Assembly: GCA_000226015.1 (NCBI GenBank)
Contig: JH154313.1
Coordinates: forward strand, 103,814-150,815
Length of the DNA stretch: 47,002 nucleotides
Source: Mnemiopsis leidyi
Taxonomy: Eukaryota; Ctenophora; Tentaculata; Lobata; Bolinopsidae
Direction: 5' to 3'
Position 1 is the first letter of the stretch. Every line of letters starts with the position of its first letter. Positions 32,633-44,227 of this stretch are shown one piece after another. The notes under the pieces were generated by a model. The model did not search any database. It saw nothing but the letters and a program-made list of their open reading frames with translations, and was not told the DNA's origin. The translations under genes were made by a program, and so were the position numbers.

Positions 32633-33540
32633 CTAACGGGAAGTTATCGTAAGTTTGATTTGAATTTGAGTTTCATTTAAAAATTCTAGCGGCGAAAAAC
32701 GGGTTCAAGTTTTCATTATTAGTTAGTGACTTCAATAAATGTTAATAAGGACATAACAAATGTAAACAAGAAGAGAAGGACTTGACTGAAAATTACTTAA
32801 TTTCTACGAACTAATGATGAAATGTTACATACATTTTCAAAATGACAAATCAATTTTTTACACCAAGGTCCACGATTCAGGTGATAATGTTTGTATAATG
32901 AATAATGTAAGATTAAATCAAATCAAATTAAATCAAATTTAATTCTCAAAATACCAAGTGGAATTCCGCATACTTGACTGTAAGAGTTTGGGATTTGGTC
33001 GTCGTCGTCATCAACGTACATTCCTAGATAAAGTTTTATGAGGTAAAAATGTTTATTTTGAATTCTATGACGCGCAATTTTCACAACATAAGCAGTCATT
33101 TTTAATCGTGATTTATTTATTGCCCATTCTGCATTTAGGTGGTATGTCTTCCCACCATGCATAATTATTCGATGCACTGGTAGAGGAGTAATAATGTTTG
33201 AGAATAAATATGTTAGCAAGTGCCAGCATTTTAGGAAGTTTTGTTTAATTGGCTAACACTGCAATAGTGACACAAAATTATCCTTCCAATCATTCGATAA
33301 ATCATTATTTAGAAGTTAGTTTTTGTGCTATTATTATAGGCCGTACACAATATTTGTATAACATCGCAGTTTTTGAAAATTTCTACAATTAAGAACTTAA
33401 TACCATTATCATACCTACATTATTTTGTTTTTAAAAGAGCTGTTCTCTTCAACTTATTTTAATCAAAATGTCCTGGGATAACTTGAGTAGTTTCTCAAAC
33501 ATGCTGTTGATCACTCTAATCGGAATAATCAATATTATAG
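32633..33540. promoter_or_regulatory. Head-to-head interval between the Rag and SET genes
   Basis: About 0.9 kb separates the first recognised Rag exon (minus) from the SET start codon (plus). It should contain the Rag first exon and promoter and the SET promoter, possibly shared. An upstream ATG at 33469 opens a different frame (MSWDNLSSFSN...) that overlaps the SET start, so it could act as an upstream open frame. No TATA or initiator was assigned. Confidence 0.4.
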
Positions 33541-34512
33541 ATGCCTCAAAAAAAGCGAAACAAAGCAGCCCCGGCGTACCGTCTACAAGACACGCCAGAC
33601 AAAGGGAAAGTAGTTGTAGCAGGACGCAACATTAAACAGGGAACCGTCATCTTCGAGGAATCGCCAATACTTTACACTAGCGACATTACTGATGAAGACA
33701 TACTGGAGCAGTTCAACAAGCTCAACCTCAAAGATAAGGACAAAGTTTTGAGTCTATCTACAATTCCTGAGGAGGATCCTTCCAAGAAAGTTTTGAGTTT
33801 GTTCCGCCGGAGAAACATCAATAAAAGCAAGTGTAAGGGCGGCCAAGCGCTCTACTTTGTGTTGTCACGTGTCAAACACTCTTGTGGTGCAAACATAATT
33901 CTCAGTCCGGTAGGAGGAAAATCAGTTGGAAAGATAGAGATACGGGCATGCAGGGATATCAAGAAGGGGGATGAGTTGAGAGCAGATTATCTTCCTGGCA
34001 TCAACCTGTTCGAACCGAAAAGAGAGCGAACAAAAGTGTTCGGTGAGAGATTTTCGTGTGATTGTCCAGTGTGCTTGCTACCGGAAAAAACAGAATCTGA
34101 GACTAACGAAACAATCAGGAAGAACATCAAGGAACACTATCGGAACACTTCCATCTACATGACACTGGGAGATTTTCTTCAAGCTCTAGACCATTGCAAG
34201 GCTATGTTGGCAGAGATGGAGCTGCTAGGAGACGAAGTGTTTCCAAAACGAGTGTCCGTGTCTCTGGAATGTTGGCAGCTAGCTGTCCTGGCAAATCTTC
34301 AGAGGCCCGAGGTGGATATTGATGTGGAAATGTTTAGGGAGAAGGCTAGGCAGCTGTGTTGTGTTCTAGGGAAGGCTCAGTTGAGTAAGTGGGAAAGGAC
34401 GGACGAAATCGTCCAGAAAGGGAACTTTGTAGAGTTTGACACGGTGAAACTCAGGTCTTCGGGGCCGTGGGCTGTGCAGATTATAGAAAACTTAACCCAG
34501 GCTAAAGTTTAA
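33541..34512 (+). CDS. Intronless SET-domain protein, SMYD type without MYND finger
   Basis: A single 323-codon frame. Residues ~22-42 (GKVVVAGRNIKQGTVIFEES) are the N-terminal SET strand pair. Residues ~103-119 contain ALYFVLSRVKHSCGANI, matching the cofactor-binding NHSCxPN motif of SMYD proteins except that Lys replaces the Asn. DELRADY at ~143-149 matches the ExxxxY strand. The post-SET cysteines are FSCDCPVC at ~171-178. The C-terminal ~140 residues are helical-looking, like the TPR-like tail of SMYD proteins. SMYD proteins methylate lysines in histones and other proteins, using S-adenosylmethionine. The MYND zinc finger that splits the SET domain in classic members is absent; the insertion here is short (residues ~43-100) and has no Cys cluster. 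With Asn changed, activity is uncertain. Absence of introns among intron-rich neighbours may mean a retrocopy origin. AATAAA lies at ~34715. Confidence 0.88.
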   Translation: MPQKKRNKAAPAYRLQDTPDKGKVVVAGRNIKQGTVIFEESPILYTSDITDEDILEQFNKLNLKDKDKVLSLSTIPEEDPSKKVLSLFRRRNINKSKCKGGQALYFVLSRVKHSCGANIILSPVGGKSVGKIEIRACRDIKKGDELRADYLPGINLFEPKRERTKVFGERFSCDCPVCLLPEKTESETNETIRKNIKEHYRNTSIYMTLGDFLQALDHCKAMLAEMELLGDEVFPKRVSVSLECWQLAVLANLQRPEVDIDVEMFREKARQLCCVLGKAQLSKWERTDEIVQKGNFVEFDTVKLRSSGPWAVQIIENLTQAKV

Positions 34513-37500
34513 ATTGTGCAAGTTATTTTATTTCAGGTACACTATATATTTGAACGAAAATGTCTTTAATCGAGCTGATTTCAGCTGATGTAAGCCTCTG
34601 AATCCTTCTTTTATATGAGAAATAAGTAAACTCAAATAAGTTAAAATAGACCAAGGAACTGTTATTGACAAGAACACCAGCTGAGATGGGTTAGAGTTAC
34701 AAATAATAACAACAATAAAAGGTCACAAACTAAAGCTCTTGGGATTTCCTATTCCGCCGGGTTCCAGCGAGACTGAGATTTTAGATTGGTAGCTGGTGAC
34801 ATTTTTGCAGACTTGAGTAAAACCATTGTTTGCATTTTGATGGACAGACTAGAGCATCATTCATGTGAAAATTTAAGTGTGAGTCGTGCGGTTCATTGTA
34901 CAAACTTTTTCCATGTATTTGAAATCCGGAGTTTTTTCCTTACACGCGGTCTGTATTTTATCACTTCTTTTCTCATGAACCTAAGTAATACTTCAGCTAT
35001 AACACTTTTTCTCATGAACCTAAGTAATACTTCAGCTATAGTTCAAACCAGGCACACCACTAACAAATACATTTTTTGTAAGCAGTCTAAACCCAGGGAG
35101 GTCCTGGCGATATCTATGACTTTTAAACTCTTTAAATATGAAACTTAAACACTCTACGACAATATATGATATAAAGAACTAGGGACCCATAAAGTTTGAA
35201 ATAGCAAAGTGCATGTAGTCAGTAGAGTTATGCACATAATATAAAGTTGTCTTATTCTAGATTTGCATGGGGCGCTTTTGTAAAAGACTCATAATGCGAT
35301 GAAAACAAATATTTTACGGCACCATCAAGAGCAGTATCTCCAAAAATTATGTACGATCGATGTTTGAGAAGCCAGTCTATTATAGTAGAACAATCGCCCG
35401 AGTCGCAAATTTGCAGTAAAAATCTTAACAAAAAATAGATGATCAGATGTACCGGGATATCAGATAACAAATTGTACAGACGGCTAAAACTAAGTCCAAG
35501 TACAACTATTGTATAATGTATGAACTTGAAATGAATATTTAATACGGCTGGAACCTGAATTAACATATGTCTAACTCTGTAACACGGACAACCTAGATCT
35601 GCGACATAACGACTGGTTCTTAGTTTCAGGAGTTATTGTAATTATTACTGCAATCATTACTGCTCATTTAAATTTGCAGAAGATTTTATGCGTAAATATT
35701 TATAGATTCGATTGTCGAATTCAAAATCTGCGCTTAATGTGTAAACTTATTTAATGGAGCTTTGGGACGTAAATAAATTCAATTGTTCTCAATATCTGTT
35801 CTCTAAATGATATAAGAATATAGTAGTTGAAATTCCATTAAGAACTCTTAGCGACTCAAAATAACAGAAACATTTCACTCTCCATCTAGTCATGCAATAG
35901 ACTCCAGAATCCAGGAGAAACTGCTTACCGACTGACGTAACATATCACGTTCTATAACCTATGTTTAGCTAAGGAAAAGAAAATGTGATATGCTCATCAA
36001 CTACCATTAATCCACTTTCTAGCCTTTTAGCATGTTCTTGTCTTTGCGTACGATCAATGTTATCAGTTATGTGACTGAGACGTAACATATTTCTGGTTTA
36101 ATTGGGTCGATACCACCAACTTGATGAATCTATTGTTTCCTAACGGACAAGTGTTTGTTGTCCACTATCAGTGAGTTTTATTGAAGCATCTGAACGTTAT
36201 ACAGTTCCTCCTTATACATACTTAGTGTGACACAAAATGATTTTATTTTCAAGAAAACAGCAAAGGTTTTACGGAAAATTCAAGACTTGCACGATATTTT
36301 TCAGTTTTTGATTTAAAACCAATCTTTTTCTGTATCAACACCATAACAGATCGGCAATTCAATACATGCTAAAATGTTGACTTAATCTACCGCTGAACGT
36401 CAAAATTGTTACTTAGGAATTTACTTTGTTTATACTGGATAAAACCGGACCAGAGGAACTTGCACGATTATATGGAAAAACCTTTTTGCCGACTTAGAAG
36501 AATAAAATTAGAAGTCCCTGGAAATGTTGGCGGCTCTCATTACCGACGATTCTTTTTCCATTTCGCCATAGCCCCCTCCCCCTCGATAAAAACTTTTTTT
36601 CTGATAACAGCGAATGGCAAAATTGGACAAAAGATTGTATTTTCAAGCAATTTGACTCTACTTAAGAGAGTTCAGATCCCACTGTTAAACATTGAAGTCG
36701 GGAAAAATTCTAGTTTTTTTTTGGTCCATGCAACAAAAATGTGAATAACTTTTTCAACTATTGTTGTATTTACCCCTATCGTTAAGAGCAGATATTGAAC
36801 ATTTCACGCACTACAATCGCTGCAAATATGAACTACCTAACCCTTAAAATGGGCATACTATGAACCTTTGAAATCCGTATTTTTTAAATCTTGAAAATTT
36901 TAGAAGGGGCTCGATAAACATGCCATAACTTCGCCGCCTTTCATTTAATTTGAATATAATTTTTTTGTAAACATTTGTTAGATTTTTACCTTAAATTGGT
37001 GTAAAAATTATTAAGATCGATCAACCACAGATTGAGTTATAGTCGTTTCACTAAATGAAGAAACTTCCTTTAACGCATCGACACAGAGCGGTGTACAAAG
37101 TGGGACCTACAAGTTACTCTAATTAGCCCTTCAAAACGTTAATAGATAACGATAAGGAATTGTTTCTTATGTAAAATTGCCTCAAATTTAACGCTGTACC
37201 CATCATTTTTTACCAATTCTCACTGTTTGTTCTCTAGAGGCCAAGTGACAATCATTATGAGACACCCTATGTATATACATAGGTTTTTAAGCGGTTCTTA
37301 AGCGGTTCTTAAACGGTTCTATGCGGTTAAACCCATAGGCCAGCTTTTTTAGTCTTGGTGTATTTATTTTCAAACTTAAGGTACTACTATTATATGAGAA
37401 TTTAATGCAATATTTCGAGTAATCCGAAGCCCGCGAGAAGCCTACTTATTATCAAAATTCGTGGCCAATTGATACCGCAAAATCAAAGGCGGGCATTTCT

Positions 37501-38640
37501 TTATTTTACAACTTCGGCAAAAATACCTTAGCTCATACCTTCATGGGAGACAGTTCGTTCGATCATTTTACCGAATCATTCCAACGAAATCATTATTCTA
37601 AGGAATATTTCTTGTTGCAGGAAGTTATCTACTTAGCTAGGTGTTTCTTAACCTTTGCTGCAGTTGCTCATTTAGAAAAGTAAATAACCAACAATACCGG
37701 TTGATTTAACTATTGTATGATCTGCTAATCATTGACATTTTACTTAAATGCTGTAGCAACTGCATCCAACTTTTACTTAACTTTACTTAGTTACATATAT
37801 GTATTTTTATTTTTTCTTACTTGTATGTATTTTTTCTTACTTGTATGTATTTTTTATTATTTGTATGTACAAGTGATTATATCCAATAAATTAGTTTATT
37901 TTTCGGTGCCTTTTGTATGTTATGTCAGATGTTCAAACCTGTTTGAAACTACGGGATTAAGAAGATCTCATTTCCTACATAGGTAGCTTCGTCCAGTTTC
38001 TCGTCGATTTCACTATTGAGTTCAGTACGAGCTATTGTTCATCAGCTAAGTTCATACGGAAGTTACGATCTACAGCAGATAGTGCATCACATACAAATGT
38101 GACCAATTACTTCAATTGTGACACTGTCACGCTTGACGCTACTTATAATGTAGACCATGATTTTATTGCTCAGTAGCTGTAGTAGTTGTGGTAAGCACGA
38201 CTGGCATGGCAGAAATAACTTGACGCATTGTATTTCAGCAAACCTCCCTGTACATAATTTGACCGCAAATCGTCTTGAAATTAGACACACTGCTTTCAAT
38301 ATATGTTGTGAGCCCGAGTAGTTAAGTTAAGGGATATATGCTCATGCTTGTTCTTTTAATGAGTTTGCGTTACCTTATCTGGATCAAGTTTATATTGACT
38401 TTATCAGTTTATCATTTGTGATTTTTCATTTTTTCTCATGAGTTACTGAACTCCTTGTCCTAACAACTTTACTAGTTTGATCCACTCTTCACGATGCAAA
38501 TAGATAAATAATGAGTAGCTACTCTTTATTCCGCTCTGATACATGGACATGAGGTATAATATAGTGCCAGTTCAAACAATAAGGTTGGCACTAGGTAGTT
38601 AAGATGTCCGTTTTTGCCATGAAAAGTAAAACACTGCTTC
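34513..38640. other. 4-kb stretch without a supported gene
   Basis: The open frames here have no family motif and biased AT-driven composition. Small repeats occur: a ~36-bp perfect duplication (TTCTCATGAACCTAAGTAAT...) at 34970-35041, AGCGGTTCTTA units at ~37290-37325, and TTACTTGTATGTATTTTTTC units at 37795-37870. A minus-strand frame at 35252-35566 has an ankyrin-like phrase (GDTALDGAV), too weak to call. Confidence 0.45.
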
Positions 38641-38731
38641 TATCTAAATTCCCGTGCAGCTTGTTCAGTCTGATAGAAGATACACACTAGCTGGTTCTAT
38701 TCTTCCTACACCTAACATATCCAACAGGGAG

Positions 38732-40140
38732 ATGCCCCCACCAAGAATGACAGAAGAGTACTGTGACCAAGTCCTGGAAACCCAACACCCCTACCTCCCT
38801 AACTCCTCCTCCATCTCCGAGCAACTCTACTGCAGCTCCTACATCTACTCTCAGGGTATCTCCCAGCCATGGGAGCGTGTTGTCAGCATCCTCGTCCTCA
38901 CAGCCGGAATACTGGTGGGTCTGGTGGGCAACATCCTGGTAATCCTCTCCTCGCTCAAGTATGGAACCCTCAAACTGGACCGTGTGACGATAGTGCTGGT
39001 TCGGAACCTGGCGATAGCGGATGTGATGCTGGTGGTGGCGTATGATCTACCCCTGCTGGTTACTCATGTTTCTGGGAGGTGGGTGCTCGGTCAGGAGTTG
39101 TGTGCTGTGGTGGGGTACGGCTTTGTTGTGCCTGCTTGTGCAAACCTCACTTTCGTCACCCTCGTCTCTTTACACAGGTGCAGATGTTTCTCTTTTGTGG
39201 CAAATTGAAACGTGAAAGCGTTAAACATTTCGATACAAATTACTATTCGATACAAATTACTATTTGAATGATCCAATAGTTTTCAATCGACAAAATCAAA
39301 AAGCTGTCCACAAAACATCAGCTCAGAACTTAAATTTTACCCTTTCACGTCAGGTATATGAGATGCAGATGGCCCCTAAAAGCCGGTCTCATCAACATAA
39401 ACCATACTCGAGCAATGGTGCTGAGCCAGTGGATTATCTGCTTTCTGTTTTGGCCCATTTACGCAGCAGCTGTGCGAGTCAAGCTGGAGCTCAACAGAAA
39501 TGTACTGATTTGTGTGTACACTTTCGCTGACGCAGAACGGGTCCCGCACTTCGTGTTCATGTGTTTCACCTTGGTGAGCTGTGTAGTTACTATTTTCACA
39601 AACCTTGCCATGTGGCAGATCGTCAGGAAATTAGAACCAACCAAACGGCAAAGTAGAATTTCCGACACCAAAATTCAGAACAAACAAACACCATCGGTAA
39701 TAAGAGAAGACTCGGAAGATATACTTGAAACCGACAACACGGCTGCCAAACAGAGAAATTCCGTAGTCCCAAGTCTGGCCTCGGAGAAACGACAGAGTGT
39801 TATAAAAACTCAAGTTTCCAGTCTAATCTCGTTCAAACAGAGCACAAGTTCCCTGAGCACGACTGTTCAAACCAAAGCTCTGATAACGACAACAGTAGTC
39901 ACCTCCCTTTTCCTCATTTCCTGGATACCCACTCTCATCCGCTACTTCATGGCTGCCTGGCCTTTTCTCCTGATCATACCGCCACCTACCCTTGATAAGA
40001 TCATGGTTATTACTTTCAGTCTGGGATGCTGGTTAAATCCTATTATCTATACGATAATAAACAAGGGTTTCAGAAACTTTGTTAAAAACATGATAAGGGG
40101 CAAGATATCTAGTTTAAGCACTACCATGTCCCAGAGCTAA
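38732..40140 (+). CDS. Class A (rhodopsin-like) G-protein-coupled receptor, two exons
   Basis: Exons 38732-39177 and 39354-40140 join in phase 2 and give 410 residues. Landmarks are TM1 with VGNILVILS, TM2 with LAIADVMLVV, the conserved Cys before TM3 (GQELCAVVG) and TM3 ending SLHRYMRCRWPL (HRY in place of DRY). TM4 is MVLSQWIICFLFWPIY, TM6 contains LFLISWIPTL, and TM7 has LNPIIYTIINKGF (the NPxxY motif). The third intracellular loop is long (~100 residues), rich in Ser/Thr/Lys. The intron falls exactly at the Arg of the HRY motif. The reading frame stays open upstream of the chosen ATG to an AG at 38659-38660, so an additional 5' exon is possible. N-terminal NSS is a possible glycosylation site. 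The general motif set is amine/opsin/melatonin-like, but there is no Lys in TM7 at the opsin position and I cannot assign a ligand. It probably signals through heterotrimeric G proteins at the plasma membrane. Confidence 0.92.
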
Positions 40141-40964
40141 TAGCCCGAAGTTATTTTTGATAATCCTGAGTTATTGTCATGGTTTTTTTTCCTGTTAAAA
40201 AGGCTCATTTGTTACGTAAAATCTAACTTTAAAAATTGTGGAGAATCATAAATGTACACAACAAACCTGAATTGAATTGAACTTTGATAGATAAAACTTT
40301 GCTAATGGCACCAAATTACATATGAATCAGGTAAACACAAAGCTCGATGACATCTCAACTCATATCATATTGGATAATTATTGATCTGATAAGAACTTAG
40401 ATCTTAATCCATTGTAATCCTTTGATATCTTTTGTAATCACTGTATTATTTTGCTTATAAAATTGTGGCATATTTGTTAATATTATCTTTTATAAAGTTC
40501 TTTATTTAACTTCTAAAAAACTTATTCATAATTTAGGCAAATTATGAAGAATACTAAGTATTCTTTAGAAATAAGCAAAGATTTCGTGGGATAAAGGCTC
40601 ATAAGATCAAATTACAAAACTTTTGCTTTGTTAATACCGAAAAACATCAATATCAGGGCTTATCGTTTTCTAGTTATATTACCACTATTCACCAGAATAA
40701 GTTATATAACTTTCTAACTCAACAAGCACGAAATATGTCGGATGTCCAACCAACTCGATTGTTCATTAACTTCCGCGTGTTATAAATTAAGTTATCTACA
40801 TCAGATGTCCTTACACCGTTTTTCTCCAACCCTGAAGATGTGTGAGAAATTTATAGAAGTGAACGCTTCATTTATACGGATTTAACATACGCATGAGCAT
40901 TGTGCACCGATTTTCAAGTGAATACCAAAACTAAGTTGAATTAGAGTAACTTAATAGAATTAAA
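40141..40964. other. Intergenic between convergent GPCR and minus-strand gene
   Basis: AT-rich sequence holding the two 3' UTRs; no other structure seen. Confidence 0.45.
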
Positions 40965-42332
40965 TTAACACTTAGTTCTCACGTGATCAGGAATGTTTCC
41001 CTCAGCATGCTCCTTCTGTGCGGACCTAAACAAGTTGTACATGTTGGAGATTTTCTGGAACATCGGAACATTATTGAAGGAGGTGTAGCCGCTGTCGTCA
41101 GTGTGGGGACCCTGCAAGTGTGCTTAGTGAAACATCAGGGTGATTGTCAGGGGTTATAGAATAGCACAGTCCGAGAAGGTTTGTGCTTAATGAGCTGAAG
41201 TGTGCAATTTGGTACTCAGGTAATATTGCTATTAGTGATACACAGATGGCGTCATGCCAGAAGTTTTAAGAAGAAAAAGTTGTATAAGTAAGACTGTAAC
41301 CTCGATAACGTATGAACCTTTAACTCGTTCCAAATCTGCGAACCATATTCTCCCAACGTTTTTGTATTGATATATCATGTTTTTTCGGACACCCATCAGT
41401 TCACCATTACAGTGCAGGACAAACTCTCTTTTGTGGAACGAAATGGAAAACGTGTAGCAACCTATGGTAAAGAAGAAAGGTTTTATAATATGTACATATT
41501 GATATTAATTTTGACTATTACAGAGTTAACTCATCTAGCATTACATATTATTTGGCTGGATGACTGATAAACTGACCGTTTTTGTCTTTAGGAGGAAGCC
41601 TGTCACAGATCTCGACAGGATCTTTGCCCACCCAGTGTAGCCACACAGCCGGTTTCTCCCCCCTCAACCTTTCGTTCCAACGTAATGCTCCTAGCCAGTA
41701 TGCCTCTGGAAACATATTGACACATCATGCTTACAATAGCATAGAAAAAATTTAGACATATAAATAATTAAAGTTCAAATAACGATTTACGATACGATTA
41801 TATATCTGTTTTATCAATAAACAATAACGATATGATTATATATCTGTTTTATCAATAAAATATACCGTTTTTTACCCCCGAACTTGGTCTAACACTCACC
41901 TCGAGAGTAGAAGCCGACACCCCTCCAGTCTGTATCGTCTTCTGTAGCTGACACTCTGACGTGGATAGTATCTCTACCGTCATACCACTCCATACCCCAG
42001 TCTTCTATCTCACTCCACCCGTCTGGGAGAGTGTCTGGGTTGGAGCAGGGGTAGTCTGGGGAGGGTGAACTGGCAGCCTCGCTCACCGCACCCAGGAAAC
42101 GAGCGGTGTGTCCATGAACTTGCACAGCTTGCCCTGGAAAGGTAGCATTTTAGCGTCTAAAATGTTGTTATTGCATTTGGTGCATTGAATGAACTCTGGC
42201 GTAAAATTTATTAAGGTCTCAAGCACGGTATATTTTGGTATAGGTTAGCAAACCTTGAGTAACGGATTGTACAGGTACAGAAGCACACAGTCTAGTGAGA
42301 TTCACAGCCCGTCTTGAACACAGGCGCAACAT
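40965..42332 (-). CDS. Four-exon gene with mitochondrial-type N-terminus, family not recognised
   Basis: Exons read downward: 42332-42254 (ATG), 42133-41900, 41705-41577 and 41111-40965 (stop). The first three join perfectly in frame. The first 26 residues (MLRLCSRRAVNLTRLCASVP) have Arg and no acidic residues, like a mitochondrial targeting peptide. The body is acidic and Trp-rich (GWSEIEDWGMEWYDG, YWLGALRWNERLRGE, WLHWVGKDPVE) and the last exon reads DDSGYTSFNNVP then HAEGNIPDHVRTKC. There is no membrane segment. I recognise no family. Oddity: at the junction from 41577 to 41111 the canonical sites leave one base too many (GG before the phase the exon needs), giving an early stop, although the exon is plainly open in the frame one base away. 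A one-base error in the GGG run (41110-41112, complement), an unseen exon or a disrupted gene would each explain this. Confidence 0.65.
41780..41863. repeat. ~40-bp duplicated AT-rich unit
   Basis: ACGATACGATTATATATCTG plus TTTTATCAATAAA is present twice in tandem with one mismatch, inside the second intron of the minus-strand gene. Confidence 0.8.
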
Positions 42333-42895
42333 GGTTACCTTGAATTGTGATGGGCAATTAAAATCTCTCTTCCATAATTTACTGTTATTATGAACTTTAA
42401 AGTGCAGAAGATGTTTAAGAATTTCACGTGACATTTTAAATTCACTCCATGCAATGCAAATAACAATTGAGTTCTGTTTTTAAAATCTTCAACAAATTTA
42501 TGGCAACATATTAAAATTGTATTCCAAGCAGCTAAGAATAGCTATGAATAAAACCATGGTCAGCTTTATTCCTAAATATTCTGAGGGGTTTGGATATCAA
42601 TAAATCCTAATCACTGCCCTAGGGTTATCTTGCTCTTCAATTTTGAAACAACATGAACATTAAATTGTTAACCTGGAGCCTTACTTCGTCAGCATTAGAT
42701 AGACATTACAAGTAGATATTCACATATTAGTAATAAAACGTGATGTCACTTGAAAAAGTCTCCAGAACATTCCTGGACAAACAGTGTAGTTTAAAAGTAG
42801 ACAAACGTTGATGTATTTCATGTTTGATTTTCAAGACAGTGCATGATTTGTCAATTTTGTATTTTCTGTGATAAAACATTGAATAACATAAACGA
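42333..42895. promoter_or_regulatory. Divergent promoter interval
   Basis: 563 bp lies between the start codons of the minus-strand mitochondrial-type gene and the plus-strand membrane protein. Both promoters must lie here or in unseen 5' exons. No element was assigned. Confidence 0.4.
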
Positions 42896-44203
42896 ATGAA
42901 CAACACAACATTTTGCACACGCATTGGTCACCTCAACACAGAATACTGTGGAATAACTCAACAATGGGTCCCCAGACTAACTCAGAAAGCTACCCTGGCT
43001 TGTGTTGTGTTCCCGTCTTTTTTCTCAGTTATGTGCACTGCTATTGGACTTCCAGTCATTTGGAGAAATTTCCAAAAGCTGGGACTGTATGAAAGAGAAA
43101 AGAAGAGCAATCCAGTGACAAATAAGAAAAGTTGGATTCCTGAGTGGTGGTATAAGTACAAATTTCACATAACAGTGTATATTACACCGGTAGTTCCTTT
43201 GGTATGGGATTCAGTGGATGTTGTTTTGGATGGTCTTTACTTTTACAATCTAGAGCTTGGCGGATTGATAAGCAATAACATTACAAGAAATGTGTATGTT
43301 AACAATACTTTAATAACTTATGCTGCCATAGGGTCATTAAAGACACCACTGCTAGTGCTTATCATTGGTCGATTCTGGGAAGTTCTTTTCACACCAAAGC
43401 AATCAGATTTCACTTTCAAGCTTGTAGCTTTGTCTCCACGTGCCATAGGAAATCTGTATGTTTCCATTGTCATATACATAACAGAGGACTGTGTAGAGTC
43501 TTTTCTCGAATATTTCTGGATTGAAAAGTACATATCAAACCACCCAAGCTCAGCAGTGGTTCTCAGGAACGTTTTTAAAGCAGTGGTTTCGATTGTCCCG
43601 CTTATTTCCCAATTGCTACAGTTAAAGGATCGTCTATTTATTGCAGAGCAAATTGATAATGTAAAACAAAAATGTCACATAACTAAAGAAATGTCTCATC
43701 ACCATGAAGAGAATGACCAGACTTCCAAATGTGATGAAGAAAAGTGCAAACGACAGAAGATTTTTATTTGCTGGATAGGTTTGACTGTAATATCACTTAT
43801 GTCGAGCATTGGGTCTTTCCTTAGAGCCATTGGAGCAGTTCATCAACTTATAACTCACAGAATCCCTGCTTCTTGTCTTTTTGTCGATCAAAAAGGGTCA
43901 CTTTACCAGAGCCCCTTAGAAGATGAATGTCTTAGATTCATAGACTATTCAATAATATTTTTTAACTTCTTGCCACTACTAGTCTATGCTCTTGGTATCA
44001 TTATTTACTTGGCTGGTCTCTGGTATCATAGAATATGCCTTCTTAATTGCCATAATCAGCAACCACTTTATTCACAAAGATGTGGCAGTTACATAACGTT
44101 AAAAATACCTAAGTTTGCAGAAAATGAAAAGATACATGCAGTTGCAGAAAAAACTTACAACATAGTCATTACAGTTACACAAAAAGGAGGAGAGGGACTG
44201 TAA
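42896..44203 (+). CDS. Intronless multi-pass membrane protein, uncharacterised
   Basis: A single 435-codon frame starting at ATG 42896. About seven hydrophobic segments can be seen, near residues 33-55, 90-115, 139-160, 184-206, 222-245, 290-312 and 348-378. A polar, His/Glu/Lys-rich loop (SHHHEENDQ, then CDEEKCKRQK) separates segments five and six. Distinctive phrases are PLVWDSVDVVLDGLYFY and YITEDCVESFLEYFWIEKY, where acidic residues lie within otherwise hydrophobic stretches. The N-terminal ~25 residues contain two Cys and an NNT glycosylation site, which suggests an outside N-terminus. The layout resembles proteins I associate with cnidarian genome predictions of unknown function; I cannot check this and do not name a family. 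It could be a channel or transporter. It is not a class A GPCR: there is no NPxxY or DRY. Confidence 0.85.
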   Translation: MNNTTFCTRIGHLNTEYCGITQQWVPRLTQKATLACVVFPSFFSVMCTAIGLPVIWRNFQKLGLYEREKKSNPVTNKKSWIPEWWYKYKFHITVYITPVVPLVWDSVDVVLDGLYFYNLELGGLISNNITRNVYVNNTLITYAAIGSLKTPLLVLIIGRFWEVLFTPKQSDFTFKLVALSPRAIGNLYVSIVIYITEDCVESFLEYFWIEKYISNHPSSAVVLRNVFKAVVSIVPLISQLLQLKDRLFIAEQIDNVKQKCHITKEMSHHHEENDQTSKCDEEKCKRQKIFICWIGLTVISLMSSIGSFLRAIGAVHQLITHRIPASCLFVDQKGSLYQSPLEDECLRFIDYSIIFFNFLPLLVYALGIIIYLAGLWYHRICLLNCHNQQPLYSQRCGSYITLKIPKFAENEKIHAVAEKTYNIVITVTQKGGEGL

Positions 44204-44221
44204 ACGATGAGTAAAATTGCA

Positions 44222-44227
44222 AATAAA
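44222..44227 (+). terminator. Polyadenylation signal AATAAA
   Basis: Canonical hexamer 19 bases after the stop codon of the membrane protein gene. A second candidate (AATAAA within GTTAATAAAG) lies about 100 bp further on. Confidence 0.5.

Noticed and set aside
32498..32680. Plus-strand 60-codon frame
   Set aside because: It is the complement of the Rag P-loop exon.
35252..35566. Minus-strand 104-codon frame with an ankyrin-like phrase (DWLLKHRSYIIFGDTALDGAV)
   Set aside because: Only one weak repeat-like phrase, no clear splice sites and an AT-driven composition; kept as a remark, not a gene.
41367..41450. Extra exon (CYTFSISFHKREFVLHCN on the minus strand) between the third and fourth exons of the mitochondrial-type gene
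   Set aside because: Canonical borders can be drawn, but the phase it leaves does not cure the frame problem at 41111 and the residues do not resemble the rest of the protein.
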